Shown here: positions 7,540-15,138 of the stretch, one piece after another
Layout of the letters: each line of letters begins with the position of its first letter
How positions within the stretch are numbered: the first letter of the stretch is position 1
Assembly (NCBI GenBank): GCA_964653855.1
Contig: CAZZFV010000001.1
Location: 1 to 64,000 of the forward strand
Direction of reading: 5' to 3'
Length of the DNA stretch: 64,000 bases
From: RGIG3528 sp964653855
GTDB lineage: Bacteria; Bacillota; Clostridia; Lachnospirales; Lachnospiraceae
Notes under the pieces: model-generated
The model's database searches: none
What the model saw: the letters and a program-made list of their open reading frames with translations, nothing else
What the model was told of the DNA's origin: nothing
Position numbers and translations under genes: made by a program

Positions 7540-9531
7540 ATGATACTTTCGGTTAACAATATAAACAAAAGTTTCGGTGAAAAGGTTGTATTAAAAGACG
7601 TTTCTTTTCATGTAAACGACAATGAGCATGTGGCGCTGATCGGCGTAAACGGTGCGGGAAAGTCAACGCTTTTTAAGATTATAACGGGTGAAGAAACGAG
7701 AGATTCGGGCGAAGTCATATTTGCGAAAGACACAACGCACGGATATTTGTCGCAGAACCAGAATTTGGAAAGCGAAAATACGATCTATGACGAGCTTTTT
7801 TTGACAAACAAAAGAGTTTTGGAACTTGATACGCAAATAAACGAGCTTCACATAAAAATAGAAAACGAATTTAAGACGAACGGTGAAGGTGAAGTTTTAA
7901 ATAAGTTGTACGAAGATTACGAAAGAAAAAACAACGAATTTGAGCGTCTTAACGGATATGCATACAAAAGCGAAGTGACGGGAATATTAAAGGGACTCGG
8001 ATTTTCGGAAGACGAATTTGTAAAGAAAATAAACACGCTTTCCGGAGGTCAGAAAACGAGAGTCGCGCTCGGAAAACTTCTTCTTATGAAGCCTGATCTT
8101 ATTATGCTCGACGAGCCGACAAACCACCTTGACTTAAATTCGATAGCATGGCTTGAAAATTTTCTTGTTTCCTATAAGGGAGCGGTGCTTGTGATTGCAC
8201 ACGACAGATATTTTCTTGACAAGGTTGTGACAAAGGTTGTCGAAATCGAAAACGGCAAGGCGCTTTGTTATCCCGGAAATTATACGGAATTTGCAATAAA
8301 AAAACAGGAACAGCGTGCGGCGCTTCTTAAGGCATACTTAAATCAGCAGCGTGACATCCGTCACCAGGAAGCGGTCATCGAAAAATTAAAAAGCTTCAAT
8401 CGCGAAAAGTCGATAAAGCGTGCGGAATCAAGAGAAAAGATGTTAAACAAAATCGAGAGAATCGAGAAGCCCGTTGAAATCGACGACGAAATGAAAATAT
8501 CGTTTCATGCTCCCATAAAAAGCGGAAACGATGTGCTGACGGTTAAAGGACTTTCAAAGTCGTACGGAAGCGAAAGGCTGTTTTCGGGACTGGATTTCCA
8601 AATAAAACGCGGTGAAAAGGTTGCGATTATCGGAAACAACGGTACGGGAAAAACAACGATTCTTAAGATAATAAACGGAGTCGTGACTCCTGACGCGGGA
8701 ACCGTAAAACTCGGCGAAAAAGTGGAAATCGCGTATTACGACCAGGAGCAAAAGACGTTAAATCCCGAAAATTCACCTTTTGAAGAAATTTCAGACGCAC
8801 ATCCTTTAATGGACAATACGGATATAAGAAATATACTTGCGGCATTTTTGTTTACGGGAGACGAGGTATTTACACCGATAAAGAAGCTTTCGGGAGGAGA
8901 GCACGTGAGAGTTGCGCTCGCACTTCTTATGCTTTCGGACGCGAATCTCTTAATCCTTGATGAGCCCACAAACCACCTTGACATAACGTCAAAGGAAATA
9001 CTTGAAAATGCGATAAATTCGTATAACGGAACGGTGCTTTATGTGTCGCATGACAGATATTTTATCAATAAGACGGCAACAAAGATATATGACCTCACAA
9101 ACAATCAATTGGTACCTTATATAGGAAATTACGATTATTATGTCGAACATAAGGAGATTGTTGAAAAGGCGTATTTAAATACGGAAACAAGTGCGGGAGA
9201 GACGATAAACAAAGGCATTGATTCGGTATCCGGGAAAACAGGCATAATAAGTTCCGAAAATAACTTTTCGGATTCCGAAACGGGAAACAAGGCCGACTGG
9301 AAGACACAAAAAGAGAATCAGGCAATTTTACGAAAAAAACAAAACGAAATCAAAAAGCTTGAAGAAAAAATCGCAAGCCTCGAAAAAGAAGAGGCGGATA
9401 CGGAGCTTGAGCTTCAAAATCCCGCATATTTTACGGATCATGTAAAACTCGCGGAACTCACAAAGAAAAAGGAAAATATAGATTCCGAACTTCTTATTCT
9501 TATGGACGAGTGGGAAAAAATGAATTCGTGA
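7540..9531 (+). CDS. ABC-F family ATPase (ribosome-associated type)
   Basis: A cytoplasmic protein of 663 residues with two ABC nucleotide-binding domains and no membrane segment, the ABC-F plan; such proteins act on the ribosome as translation factors or in antibiotic resistance. NBD1 has Walker A GVNGAGKST (35-43), signature LSGGQKTRVALG and Walker B LIMLDEPTNHLD. NBD2 has GNNGTGKTT, LSGGEHVRVALA and LLILDEPTNHLD. Both H-loops (AHDRYF, SHDRYF) are present, so both sites look competent. Between the domains lies the charged P-site tRNA interaction linker, and the last 60 residues form a coiled coil (QNEIKKLEEKIASLEKEEAD). The closest named relatives by layout are YdiF/YfmR types. It is flanked by terminators, hence monocistronic. 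Confidence 0.9.
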   Translation: MILSVNNINKSFGEKVVLKDVSFHVNDNEHVALIGVNGAGKSTLFKIITGEETRDSGEVIFAKDTTHGYLSQNQNLESENTIYDELFLTNKRVLELDTQINELHIKIENEFKTNGEGEVLNKLYEDYERKNNEFERLNGYAYKSEVTGILKGLGFSEDEFVKKINTLSGGQKTRVALGKLLLMKPDLIMLDEPTNHLDLNSIAWLENFLVSYKGAVLVIAHDRYFLDKVVTKVVEIENGKALCYPGNYTEFAIKKQEQRAALLKAYLNQQRDIRHQEAVIEKLKSFNREKSIKRAESREKMLNKIERIEKPVEIDDEMKISFHAPIKSGNDVLTVKGLSKSYGSERLFSGLDFQIKRGEKVAIIGNNGTGKTTILKIINGVVTPDAGTVKLGEKVEIAYYDQEQKTLNPENSPFEEISDAHPLMDNTDIRNILAAFLFTGDEVFTPIKKLSGGEHVRVALALLMLSDANLLILDEPTNHLDITSKEILENAINSYNGTVLYVSHDRYFINKTATKIYDLTNNQLVPYIGNYDYYVEHKEIVEKAYLNTETSAGETINKGIDSVSGKTGIISSENNFSDSETGNKADWKTQKENQAILRKKQNEIKKLEEKIASLEKEEADTELELQNPAYFTDHVKLAELTKKKENIDSELLILMDEWEKMNS

Positions 9532-9574
9532 ACTTTTTTGAATTACTTAAATTAACTACCTATAAAAAGAGGAG

Positions 9575-9613
9575 AAGCCCATCGGGGTTTGGGAGGGAAC
9601 CGGTGGGCTTTTT
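9575..9613 (+). terminator. Intrinsic terminator of the ABC-F gene
   Basis: The stem AAGCCCA-TCGG (9575-9585) pairs with CCGG-TGGGCTT (9600-9610) and is followed by T residues. The remaining stretch to 9820 holds no gene that I can support. Confidence 0.88.
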
Positions 9614-9820
9614 ATATTATGAAGAATCTTGTAAGCTGTTTAATTTTTGTTTCTTTTTTGTTTCTGAACACATGATATCATTCAAATTTGAACAGGATAT
9701 GTTTCAAAAAAGAAGAAATTGTGAACGTTCTGTATCAAATTACCGACAAAAGATATACATGATTTGAGGCACTTTTTTTAAGAGGATTCACAAAAGTTAC
9801 ACACATAATCGGGAAAACTA

Positions 9821-9829
9821 TGCTATAAT
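9821..9829 (+). promoter_or_regulatory. Extended -10 promoter for the trigger-factor-like gene
   Basis: TGCTATAAT is a perfect extended -10 element 53 bases before the GTG start. No good -35 box sits at 16-18 bases upstream, which is tolerated by extended -10 promoters. Confidence 0.55.
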
Positions 9830-9881
9830 CACGGCATATGTTCCCGTATATGGGAAAATCGAGTTATCGGAGGGAAAAAAC

Positions 9882-10883
9882 GTGAAAGATGACAATTCAC
9901 AATTGACAAGCGGACAGGCAAGAAGACTTGCGAAGAAGCAGGCGGCAATTCATGCAAATCGTACCGCAAAGAGAAACAGAATAATAGGGATAGTGTCGGG
10001 AATCGTGGTTATGGTTGCGATCGTTGCAATTATAGGCGTATCCGTCGGAATCAAAATTCATGACAGTATAGAAGAGGCACGTTTACAGGCAAGCCTCATA
10101 CCGGTTGTTGAAGATTACAGTGCGGGACTTGACGAAAACGGATTTGTTGAGGGCGTAAATGCCGAAGATTATATTTCGATCGATTTGGAAAAACTTAAAA
10201 ATATCGAAATCGAATATTCCGATATAGAATATTCGGATGATGATGTGGAATCCGATATCGAAACACTTCTTTCCGAAAATTCGACGGACGATATGACTTA
10301 TGACGAATTTGACGATTTGTTTGTAAAGAACGTTTTGGGCGAAAATCTCACCGCGGAAGAATATAAGGCAAAGATCAAAGCGGACAAGGAAAAGGAAAAC
10401 ACGCTTGAAGCAATCAATTCTTATATTCTCGATATTGTCGAGATAAAGGGAATGCCGGAAGAATATCGTACGACCATGGCCGGAATCATAAAATATATGA
10501 ACAATATTAACCTTGAATATATAAATGCAATGTATGAAAGCCTCGGATACGAAAGCAGCACATACGATGACATTTATGACTATATGGGTAAAACCGTTTC
10601 GGAATATGAGGAATATGTTACGGAAGAAGCCGAAGAGACGATTGTTTCTTTGCTTGTATACGAAATTTTGTACACAAATTACGGCCTTGATATAACGGAT
10701 GACGAGTATACGGCTTATCTCACGGAAAACGAAATCGATGACGAGAGCTATTTCGGAAAGCCTTACATACTCGGAACCATGATCGGTGAAGAGGTAAGGG
10801 AATATTTGTTTGAAAATGCCGTTACCTATAATTACAATACCATCGAAGACACCGGCGATGAGTATGACGTTGAGGTTGAATAA
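9882..10883 (+). CDS. Membrane-anchored trigger-factor-like protein lacking the FKBP domain
   Basis: A 333-residue protein with a GTG start after GGAGGG. A basic N-terminus (RRLAKKQAA) leads to one membrane segment at about 34-56, then an acidic extracytoplasmic part. Segments resemble clostridial trigger-factor-type proteins: NIEIEYSDIEYSDDDVES (family: ...V...V.D..VE..I) followed directly by FDDLFVKNVLGENLTAEEY, which in such proteins comes after the FKBP domain. The intervening prolyl isomerase module is missing here. The C-terminal helical half (EEYRTTMAGII, NYGLDITDDEY) fits the chaperone arms. I infer an exported holdase or folding factor without isomerase activity. It stands alone between terminators. 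The assignment rests on motif resemblance and is tentative. Confidence 0.6.
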   Translation: MKDDNSQLTSGQARRLAKKQAAIHANRTAKRNRIIGIVSGIVVMVAIVAIIGVSVGIKIHDSIEEARLQASLIPVVEDYSAGLDENGFVEGVNAEDYISIDLEKLKNIEIEYSDIEYSDDDVESDIETLLSENSTDDMTYDEFDDLFVKNVLGENLTAEEYKAKIKADKEKENTLEAINSYILDIVEIKGMPEEYRTTMAGIIKYMNNINLEYINAMYESLGYESSTYDDIYDYMGKTVSEYEEYVTEEAEETIVSLLVYEILYTNYGLDITDDEYTAYLTENEIDDESYFGKPYILGTMIGEEVREYLFENAVTYNYNTIEDTGDEYDVEVE

Positions 10884-11004
10884 GCATTTGATTTGAGAAT
10901 GCGGGAGATTTTTTCTTTTAATCTCGGCAAGTGCCTTGTCTTTTTGTTCGACCGGATGTTATAAATGGGCGGATTGGCATGATTTACAATAAGAAAGATA
11001 CGCG

Positions 11005-11035
11005 GTCGGCGGTTTGTTGCAAACTGCCGACTTTT
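11005..11035 (+). terminator. Intrinsic terminator after the trigger-factor-like gene
   Basis: A twelve-pair stem GTCGGCGGTTTG/CAAACTGCCGAC (one G-T pair) with a TTG loop is followed by TTTTG. It lies about 120 bases beyond the stop codon and just before the thiI promoter. Confidence 0.82.
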
Positions 11036-11041
11036 GTGTTA

Positions 11042-11050
11042 TGATAAAAT
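11042..11050 (+). promoter_or_regulatory. Possible extended -10 promoter for thiI
   Basis: TGATAAAAT matches an extended -10. It lies seven bases after the T tail of the preceding terminator and about 90 bases before the thiI start. No clear -35 box. Confidence 0.4.
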
Positions 11051-11140
11051 GTAAAGCGTTTTTTGCACGCGTGAATGTAAAAATTAAAACGCATGCGGCT
11101 TAAAAATAACAAAAAATTACGGATTTGACGGAGTACAAAA

Positions 11141-12316
11141 ATGTATACGGCATTGCTTATAAAATACGGTGAGATCGCAATAAAAGGAAAAAACAGGGGA
11201 AGCTTTGAGCAGGCTCTTTGCGACCAAATAAAGAGACATTTGGAAAAAATCGGAGAATATGAAGTAATAAGGGAGCAGGGCAGAATTTTTGTCGGATGCA
11301 AGGGAAACTTTGACTTTGACGAAACGGTAAACGAGCTTAAGAAAGTATTCGGAATTGTGGGAATAAGTCCGGTTGTCGTGTCGGACAGCACAGAGTGGGA
11401 CGATATCGTGAAGGTTTCGGTTGACTACGTAAAGGAAGAGTACGGTAACACCGAATTTACTTTCCGCGTTGACGCAAAACGCGCCGATAAGAGATATCCG
11501 ATCACTTCGCCCGAAATGTGTGCCTTGATGGGGGAAAAGATCTTGGAGAACATCCCTTCGTCAAGGGTGGATTTACATAATCCGGAAGTTCATTTGATTG
11601 TTGAAGTGAGAAACAAGGCATATATTTATTCGAAAACGATTCCGGGAGCGGGCGGAATGCCGCTCGGAACGGCGGGACGCGCGATGCTTTTGTTGTCCGG
11701 CGGAATCGACAGTCCGGTTGCGGGATATATGATTGCGAAGCGCGGTGTGGAAATCGAAGCCACATATTTTCATGCGCCGCCGTATACGAGCGAAAGAGCA
11801 AAGCAGAAGGTTGTGGATCTCGCAAAGATAATCAGCGCGTACACGGGACCCGTGAAGCTCAATATCGTTAATTTTACCGACATTCAACTTTATATTTACG
11901 ATAAGTGCCCCGCAGAGCAGGGAACGATTATCATGAGAAGATATATGATGAGAATTGCGGAAGAGTTTGCGAAAAATTCAAAGTGCAACGGACTTGTGAC
12001 GGGAGAAAGCATAGGACAGGTTGCGAGTCAGACAATGCAATCGCTTGAATGTACGAACGCCGTGTGCACATTGCCCGTATACAGGCCCCTTATAGCATTC
12101 GACAAGCAGGATATTGTGGATATTTCGCAAAAAATCGGAACTTTTGAAACATCGATTTTGCCTTACGAGGATTGCTGCACGATTTTTGTCGCAAAGCATC
12201 CCGTAACTCATCCGATACTTTCTTCGATCGAAAAATCGGAAACTAAGCTTTCGGAAAACATAGACGCACTTGTAAAACAGGCGATAGAGACGGTTGAAAC
12301 GGTGATTTGTGAGTAA
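11141..12316 (+). CDS. thiI: tRNA 4-thiouridine synthase ThiI
   Basis: Activates tRNA uridine 8 with ATP and inserts sulfur to give s4U; in some bacteria it also supplies sulfur for thiamine. The 391-residue protein has an N-terminal ferredoxin-like and THUMP region (1-165) and a PP-loop ATPase domain with SGGIDSP (186-192). The C-terminal rhodanese domain of the E. coli enzyme is absent, as is usual in Firmicutes. The conserved PYEDCC near residue 345 lies in the PP-loop domain. No cysteine desulfurase gene adjoins it, so the sulfur donor is encoded elsewhere. Confidence 0.95.
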   Translation: MYTALLIKYGEIAIKGKNRGSFEQALCDQIKRHLEKIGEYEVIREQGRIFVGCKGNFDFDETVNELKKVFGIVGISPVVVSDSTEWDDIVKVSVDYVKEEYGNTEFTFRVDAKRADKRYPITSPEMCALMGEKILENIPSSRVDLHNPEVHLIVEVRNKAYIYSKTIPGAGGMPLGTAGRAMLLLSGGIDSPVAGYMIAKRGVEIEATYFHAPPYTSERAKQKVVDLAKIISAYTGPVKLNIVNFTDIQLYIYDKCPAEQGTIIMRRYMMRIAEEFAKNSKCNGLVTGESIGQVASQTMQSLECTNAVCTLPVYRPLIAFDKQDIVDISQKIGTFETSILPYEDCCTIFVAKHPVTHPILSSIEKSETKLSENIDALVKQAIETVETVICE

Positions 12317-12329
12317 AAAGACAAAACAA

Positions 12330-12353
12330 AAGCGGCATTTTTAAAATGCCGCT
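12330..12353 (-). terminator. Terminator of the HPr-like gene (minus strand)
   Basis: A perfect inverted repeat AGCGGCATTTT/AAAATGCCGCT. On the minus strand it is followed by TTTTGTTTTG, so it works best for the HPr-like gene; on the plus strand the T tail is poor. Confidence 0.75.
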
Positions 12354-12393
12354 TAAGGTAAAACCCAAAATCTTTGCAAAGAAAAGCCTTGCC

Positions 12394-12624
12394 TTATACA
12401 ATATAAGGAGCAAGAGCTTTCTTAATCTCTTCGACATTGTCATCTGCATGGATGTTCAAGTCGATTGCCTTTGAAAGATCGAGGCTGAAGATACCCATGA
12501 TGGATTTTGCATCAATGACATATCTTCCGGACACAAGATCAAAATCGGAATCAAACTTTGTAATCTCATTCACGAATGATTTTACCTTGTCAATAGAGTT
12601 TAATGAAATCTTGACTGTCGTCAT
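12394..12624 (-). CDS. HPr-like protein without the phosphorylatable histidine
   Basis: A 76-residue protein of the HPr fold. HPr proteins pass phosphate in the sugar phosphotransferase system through His15 of the motif GxHARPA. Here the matching segment reads NSIDKVKSF (9-17): no histidine is present, so it cannot take part in PTS phosphotransfer. The regulatory serine region is kept (KSIMGIFSLDL, Ser41). A role through the serine site, as in Crh, is conceivable but not shown. It has a strong AGGAGG signal, its own promoter (12659-12687) and terminator, so it is a monocistronic gene under apparent selection. Similar His-less HPr paralogues occur in Lachnospiraceae to my knowledge. Confidence 0.85.
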   Translation of the reverse strand: MTTVKISLNSIDKVKSFVNEITKFDSDFDLVSGRYVIDAKSIMGIFSLDLSKAIDLNIHADDNVEEIKKALAPYIV

Positions 12625-12658
12625 ATGATTGTCCTCCTGTTTGTCAGATTATGTTTGT

Positions 12659-12687
12659 ATAGTAATATTTTTTCATTTAAAAATCAA
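12659..12687 (-). promoter_or_regulatory. Sigma-A type promoter for the HPr-like gene
   Basis: Read on the minus strand: TTGATT (12687-12682), 17 bases, TACTAT (12664-12659). The leader of about 28 bases contains the ribosome binding site AGGAGG. Confidence 0.65.
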
Positions 12688-12758
12688 TATACAAAAGTAA
12701 CAAAAAGATTAAATTAAAGTAATGTGTAAATGATACATTATTCGGAAAGAAACTGTAA

Positions 12759-14138
12759 ATGTGTGAAAAAAAGCTTTCGGGAATAAAAATTTCAATATTG
12801 ACTCTCGGCTGCAAGGTGAATGCCTATGAGTCGGATGCGATGGCGGCACTTCTTAAATCGGAAGGCGCGGAAATGGTTGACTCTATCGATCCCGCCGATG
12901 TCTATATAATAAATACGTGCTCAGTTACAAATATTGCGGACAGAAAATCGAGACAGATGTTACATAGGGTTAGAAAAATGTCCGAAAATTCAATAATAAT
13001 TGCTGCGGGATGCTATATTCAGGCGCTTTCGGAAAAAGAGAGAGAAGAACTGAATGTCGACGGAGTTTGCGGAAACAACCTTAAAAAAGATATTGTGAGT
13101 GTTGTAACGGAATGCCTCGAAAAAAGAAAGGCAGAAAAAGAATCTGAGGAAAATAACTTAAAGGAAAACACCTTGTGCGGTAAGGTTATCGATATTTCGA
13201 AGGATTTTGAATACGAGGAATTTGATGAGTCGGAATGTGCCTCAAACACGAGGGCATACCTAAAAATTCAGGACGGATGCAATCAATTCTGTTCATATTG
13301 CATTATTCCGTATACGAGAGGAAGAATACGTTCGAGAAAACCTTGTGACGTAATTTCCGAAGCCAAAACTCTTTCGGACGCCGGATATAAGGAAATAGTG
13401 CTTACGGGAATTCATTTGTCGTCGTATACGGCATACGGCGAAAAAGGCGGAAATGCCCTTATTTTGCTTTTAAACGAATTGTCGGAGATTGACGGGATAA
13501 AAAGAATCAGGCTCGGTTCCCTTGAACCGAGAGTTGTGACACATGAATTTGCGGATAAAATTTCAAAAATCGAAAAACTGTGTCCGCAGTTTCATTTGTC
13601 TCTTCAAAGCGGATCGGATACGGTATTGAAACGTATGAACAGAAAATACGTTACTGCGGAATATATTGCCGGATGCGATGAACTGAGGCGCGTTTACGAT
13701 AATCCCGCAATCACGACCGACATCATCGTGGGATTTCCGGGGGAAACGGAAGCGGAATTTTCGGAAACCGTCGAATTTGCAAAAAAAGTGAATTTTTCAA
13801 GAATTCATATTTTTAAGTATTCGAGAAGAAGAGGAACGGTTGCGGACAAAATGCCCGGGCAAATCGAAGAAAAGGTAAAAAGCGAAAGAAGCGACATATT
13901 GTCTAAAGCGGAAGAAAAAATGGCATACGATTATGCCGCGAGCTTTATGGGAAAGACGCAAAACGTTTTGCTTGAAGAAGAGGAAAAGATAGACGGCGTG
14001 ACATATCTTACGGGTTACAGCGAAAGATATGTGAGATGCGCCGTTAAAAAGCTTGATTACAAAGAGAACATGATTGTCCGCGTGCGCGGAAAAGAAATAA
14101 AAAACAATATTTTAATATGTGACGAAAGGATGGAATAA
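12759..14138 (+). CDS. mtaB: tRNA t6A37 methylthiotransferase MtaB
   Basis: Adds a methylthio group to N6-threonylcarbamoyl-adenosine 37 of tRNA, giving ms2t6A. The 459-residue protein has an N-terminal UPF0004 domain with Cys18 (LGCKVN), Cys54 (NTCSVT) and Cys85 (AAGCY) that bind the auxiliary 4Fe-4S cluster. The radical-SAM domain has CNQFCSYC with Cys174, Cys178 and Cys181, and a C-terminal TRAM-like region. The LGCKVNxYES signature separates MtaB from MiaB and RimO. The start ATG lies in a stretch free of other genes; the ireB gene begins four bases after its stop. Confidence 0.94.
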   Translation: MCEKKLSGIKISILTLGCKVNAYESDAMAALLKSEGAEMVDSIDPADVYIINTCSVTNIADRKSRQMLHRVRKMSENSIIIAAGCYIQALSEKEREELNVDGVCGNNLKKDIVSVVTECLEKRKAEKESEENNLKENTLCGKVIDISKDFEYEEFDESECASNTRAYLKIQDGCNQFCSYCIIPYTRGRIRSRKPCDVISEAKTLSDAGYKEIVLTGIHLSSYTAYGEKGGNALILLLNELSEIDGIKRIRLGSLEPRVVTHEFADKISKIEKLCPQFHLSLQSGSDTVLKRMNRKYVTAEYIAGCDELRRVYDNPAITTDIIVGFPGETEAEFSETVEFAKKVNFSRIHIFKYSRRRGTVADKMPGQIEEKVKSERSDILSKAEEKMAYDYAASFMGKTQNVLLEEEEKIDGVTYLTGYSERYVRCAVKKLDYKENMIVRVRGKEIKNNILICDERME

Positions 14139-14142
14139 GGCA

Positions 14143-14418
14143 ATGAAGGAAATCAATATCACAAAGTTTTTCCAGGCCGCAAAGGACGAAATGCCCGACG
14201 CAAAGGACATTTTGGCTCGTGTTTATGCGGCTCTTACGGAACAGGGCTATAACCCCGTGAACCAGATTGTCGGCTATATTATGTCAGGTGATCCGACGTA
14301 TATTACGAGCCACAACGGCGCAAGAAGTCTTATCATGAAGGCGGAGAGGGATGAGCTTCTCGAGGTTCTTTTGCAAAATTATATCGATACGAATTTTAAG
14401 AACGGAGCCGATAAATGA
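14143..14418 (+). CDS. ireB: IreB family regulatory phosphoprotein
   Basis: A 91-residue cytoplasmic protein of the UPF0297/IreB family. In Enterococcus, IreB is a substrate of the kinase/phosphatase pair IreK/IreP and tunes cephalosporin resistance; the N-terminal segment here, MKEINITKFF, retains a threonine in the position of interest. Motifs include GYNPVNQIVGY and SGDPTYITSHNGAR, both hallmarks. The start is ATG14143 (AAGG upstream) rather than an upstream in-frame ATG inside mtaB. It precedes ruvX with a four-base overlap, the conserved Firmicutes order ireB-ruvX-DUF1292. Confidence 0.93.
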   Translation: MKEINITKFFQAAKDEMPDAKDILARVYAALTEQGYNPVNQIVGYIMSGDPTYITSHNGARSLIMKAERDELLEVLLQNYIDTNFKNGADK

Positions 14419-14855
14419 GAGTAATGGGCCTTGATTACGGCGATGCGACGATGGGGGTCGCAATGAGCGATGAGATGCTTATTATTGCTCAGCCGCTCGA
14501 AACGATTCGCCGTGAAAAAGCAAATCAGCTTAGGAAAACCTATCAAAGAATCGAAGAATTGATCAAAGAATACGATGTGAAAGAGATTGTTCTCGGACTT
14601 CCGTTAAATATGAACGACACGAAAGGAACACGTGCGCTTATTTGTGAAGGCGTGGGGCGAGATATCGAAAGACGTACGGGAATCAAGGTCACCATGTGGG
14701 ACGAACGTCTTACTACGGTTGCGGCGCATGAGATTCTGGATGAAGCGGAATTAAATTATAAGGACAAGGCAAAAGTTGTCGATAAAATTGCCGCCGCAAT
14801 AATTTTACAGGGATATTTGGACAGAAAGAAAGAAGAGGAAAATGGGAAACGTTGA
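14415..14855 (+). CDS. ruvX: Holliday junction resolvase-like protein RuvX/YqgF
   Basis: A 146-residue RNase H-fold nuclease of the YqgF family, linked in different bacteria to Holliday junction cleavage and to 16S rRNA 5'-end maturation. The first catalytic Asp is in GLDYGDATMGVA (residues 5-16), the second acidic position in IVLGLPLNMN, and the later motif WDERLTT is present. The ATG overlaps the ireB stop by four bases and its end overlaps the next gene by 14, so the cluster is translationally coupled. Confidence 0.92.
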   Translation: MRVMGLDYGDATMGVAMSDEMLIIAQPLETIRREKANQLRKTYQRIEELIKEYDVKEIVLGLPLNMNDTKGTRALICEGVGRDIERRTGIKVTMWDERLTTVAAHEILDEAELNYKDKAKVVDKIAAAIILQGYLDRKKEEENGKR

Positions 14856-15120
14856 CACAACAATCAAATTTATGACGGAAGAAGGAGAAGCAGAGTTTAA
14901 GGTCGTTGAAGAAACACGTCTTAACGGCGTGAATTATCTTTTGGTTTACGACAATATTCCGGATACCGACGAAGAAGCGCTCATTTTAAAGGAAATAAAG
15001 GAAGATGATATGGGCGAGGTGACGTATGAAATCGTGGATGACGATAAGACTCTAAACGCTCTCGCAAAAATATTTGAAGAACTTCTTGACGACGTCACAT
15101 TTGTGGCGGAAAAAAATTAA
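14842..15120 (+). CDS. DUF1292 domain-containing protein (YrzB/UPF0473 family)
   Basis: A 92-residue acidic protein matching DUF1292: a beta-rich N-terminal part with TEEGEAEFKV, the core NYLLVYD segment, then EEALILKEIKED and a C-terminal helix LNALAKIFEELLDD. Function unknown. It forms the third gene of the conserved cluster with ireB and ruvX and overlaps ruvX by 14 bases; RNase J follows 18 bases later. Confidence 0.88.
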   Translation: MGNVDTTIKFMTEEGEAEFKVVEETRLNGVNYLLVYDNIPDTDEEALILKEIKEDDMGEVTYEIVDDDKTLNALAKIFEELLDDVTFVAEKN

Positions 15121-15138
15121 AATTTAAAAAGGAAATCT

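Noticed and set aside
9510..9767. An 85-codon plus-strand frame
   Set aside because: It starts inside the ABC-F gene and reads through a strong terminator hairpin; no ribosome binding site.
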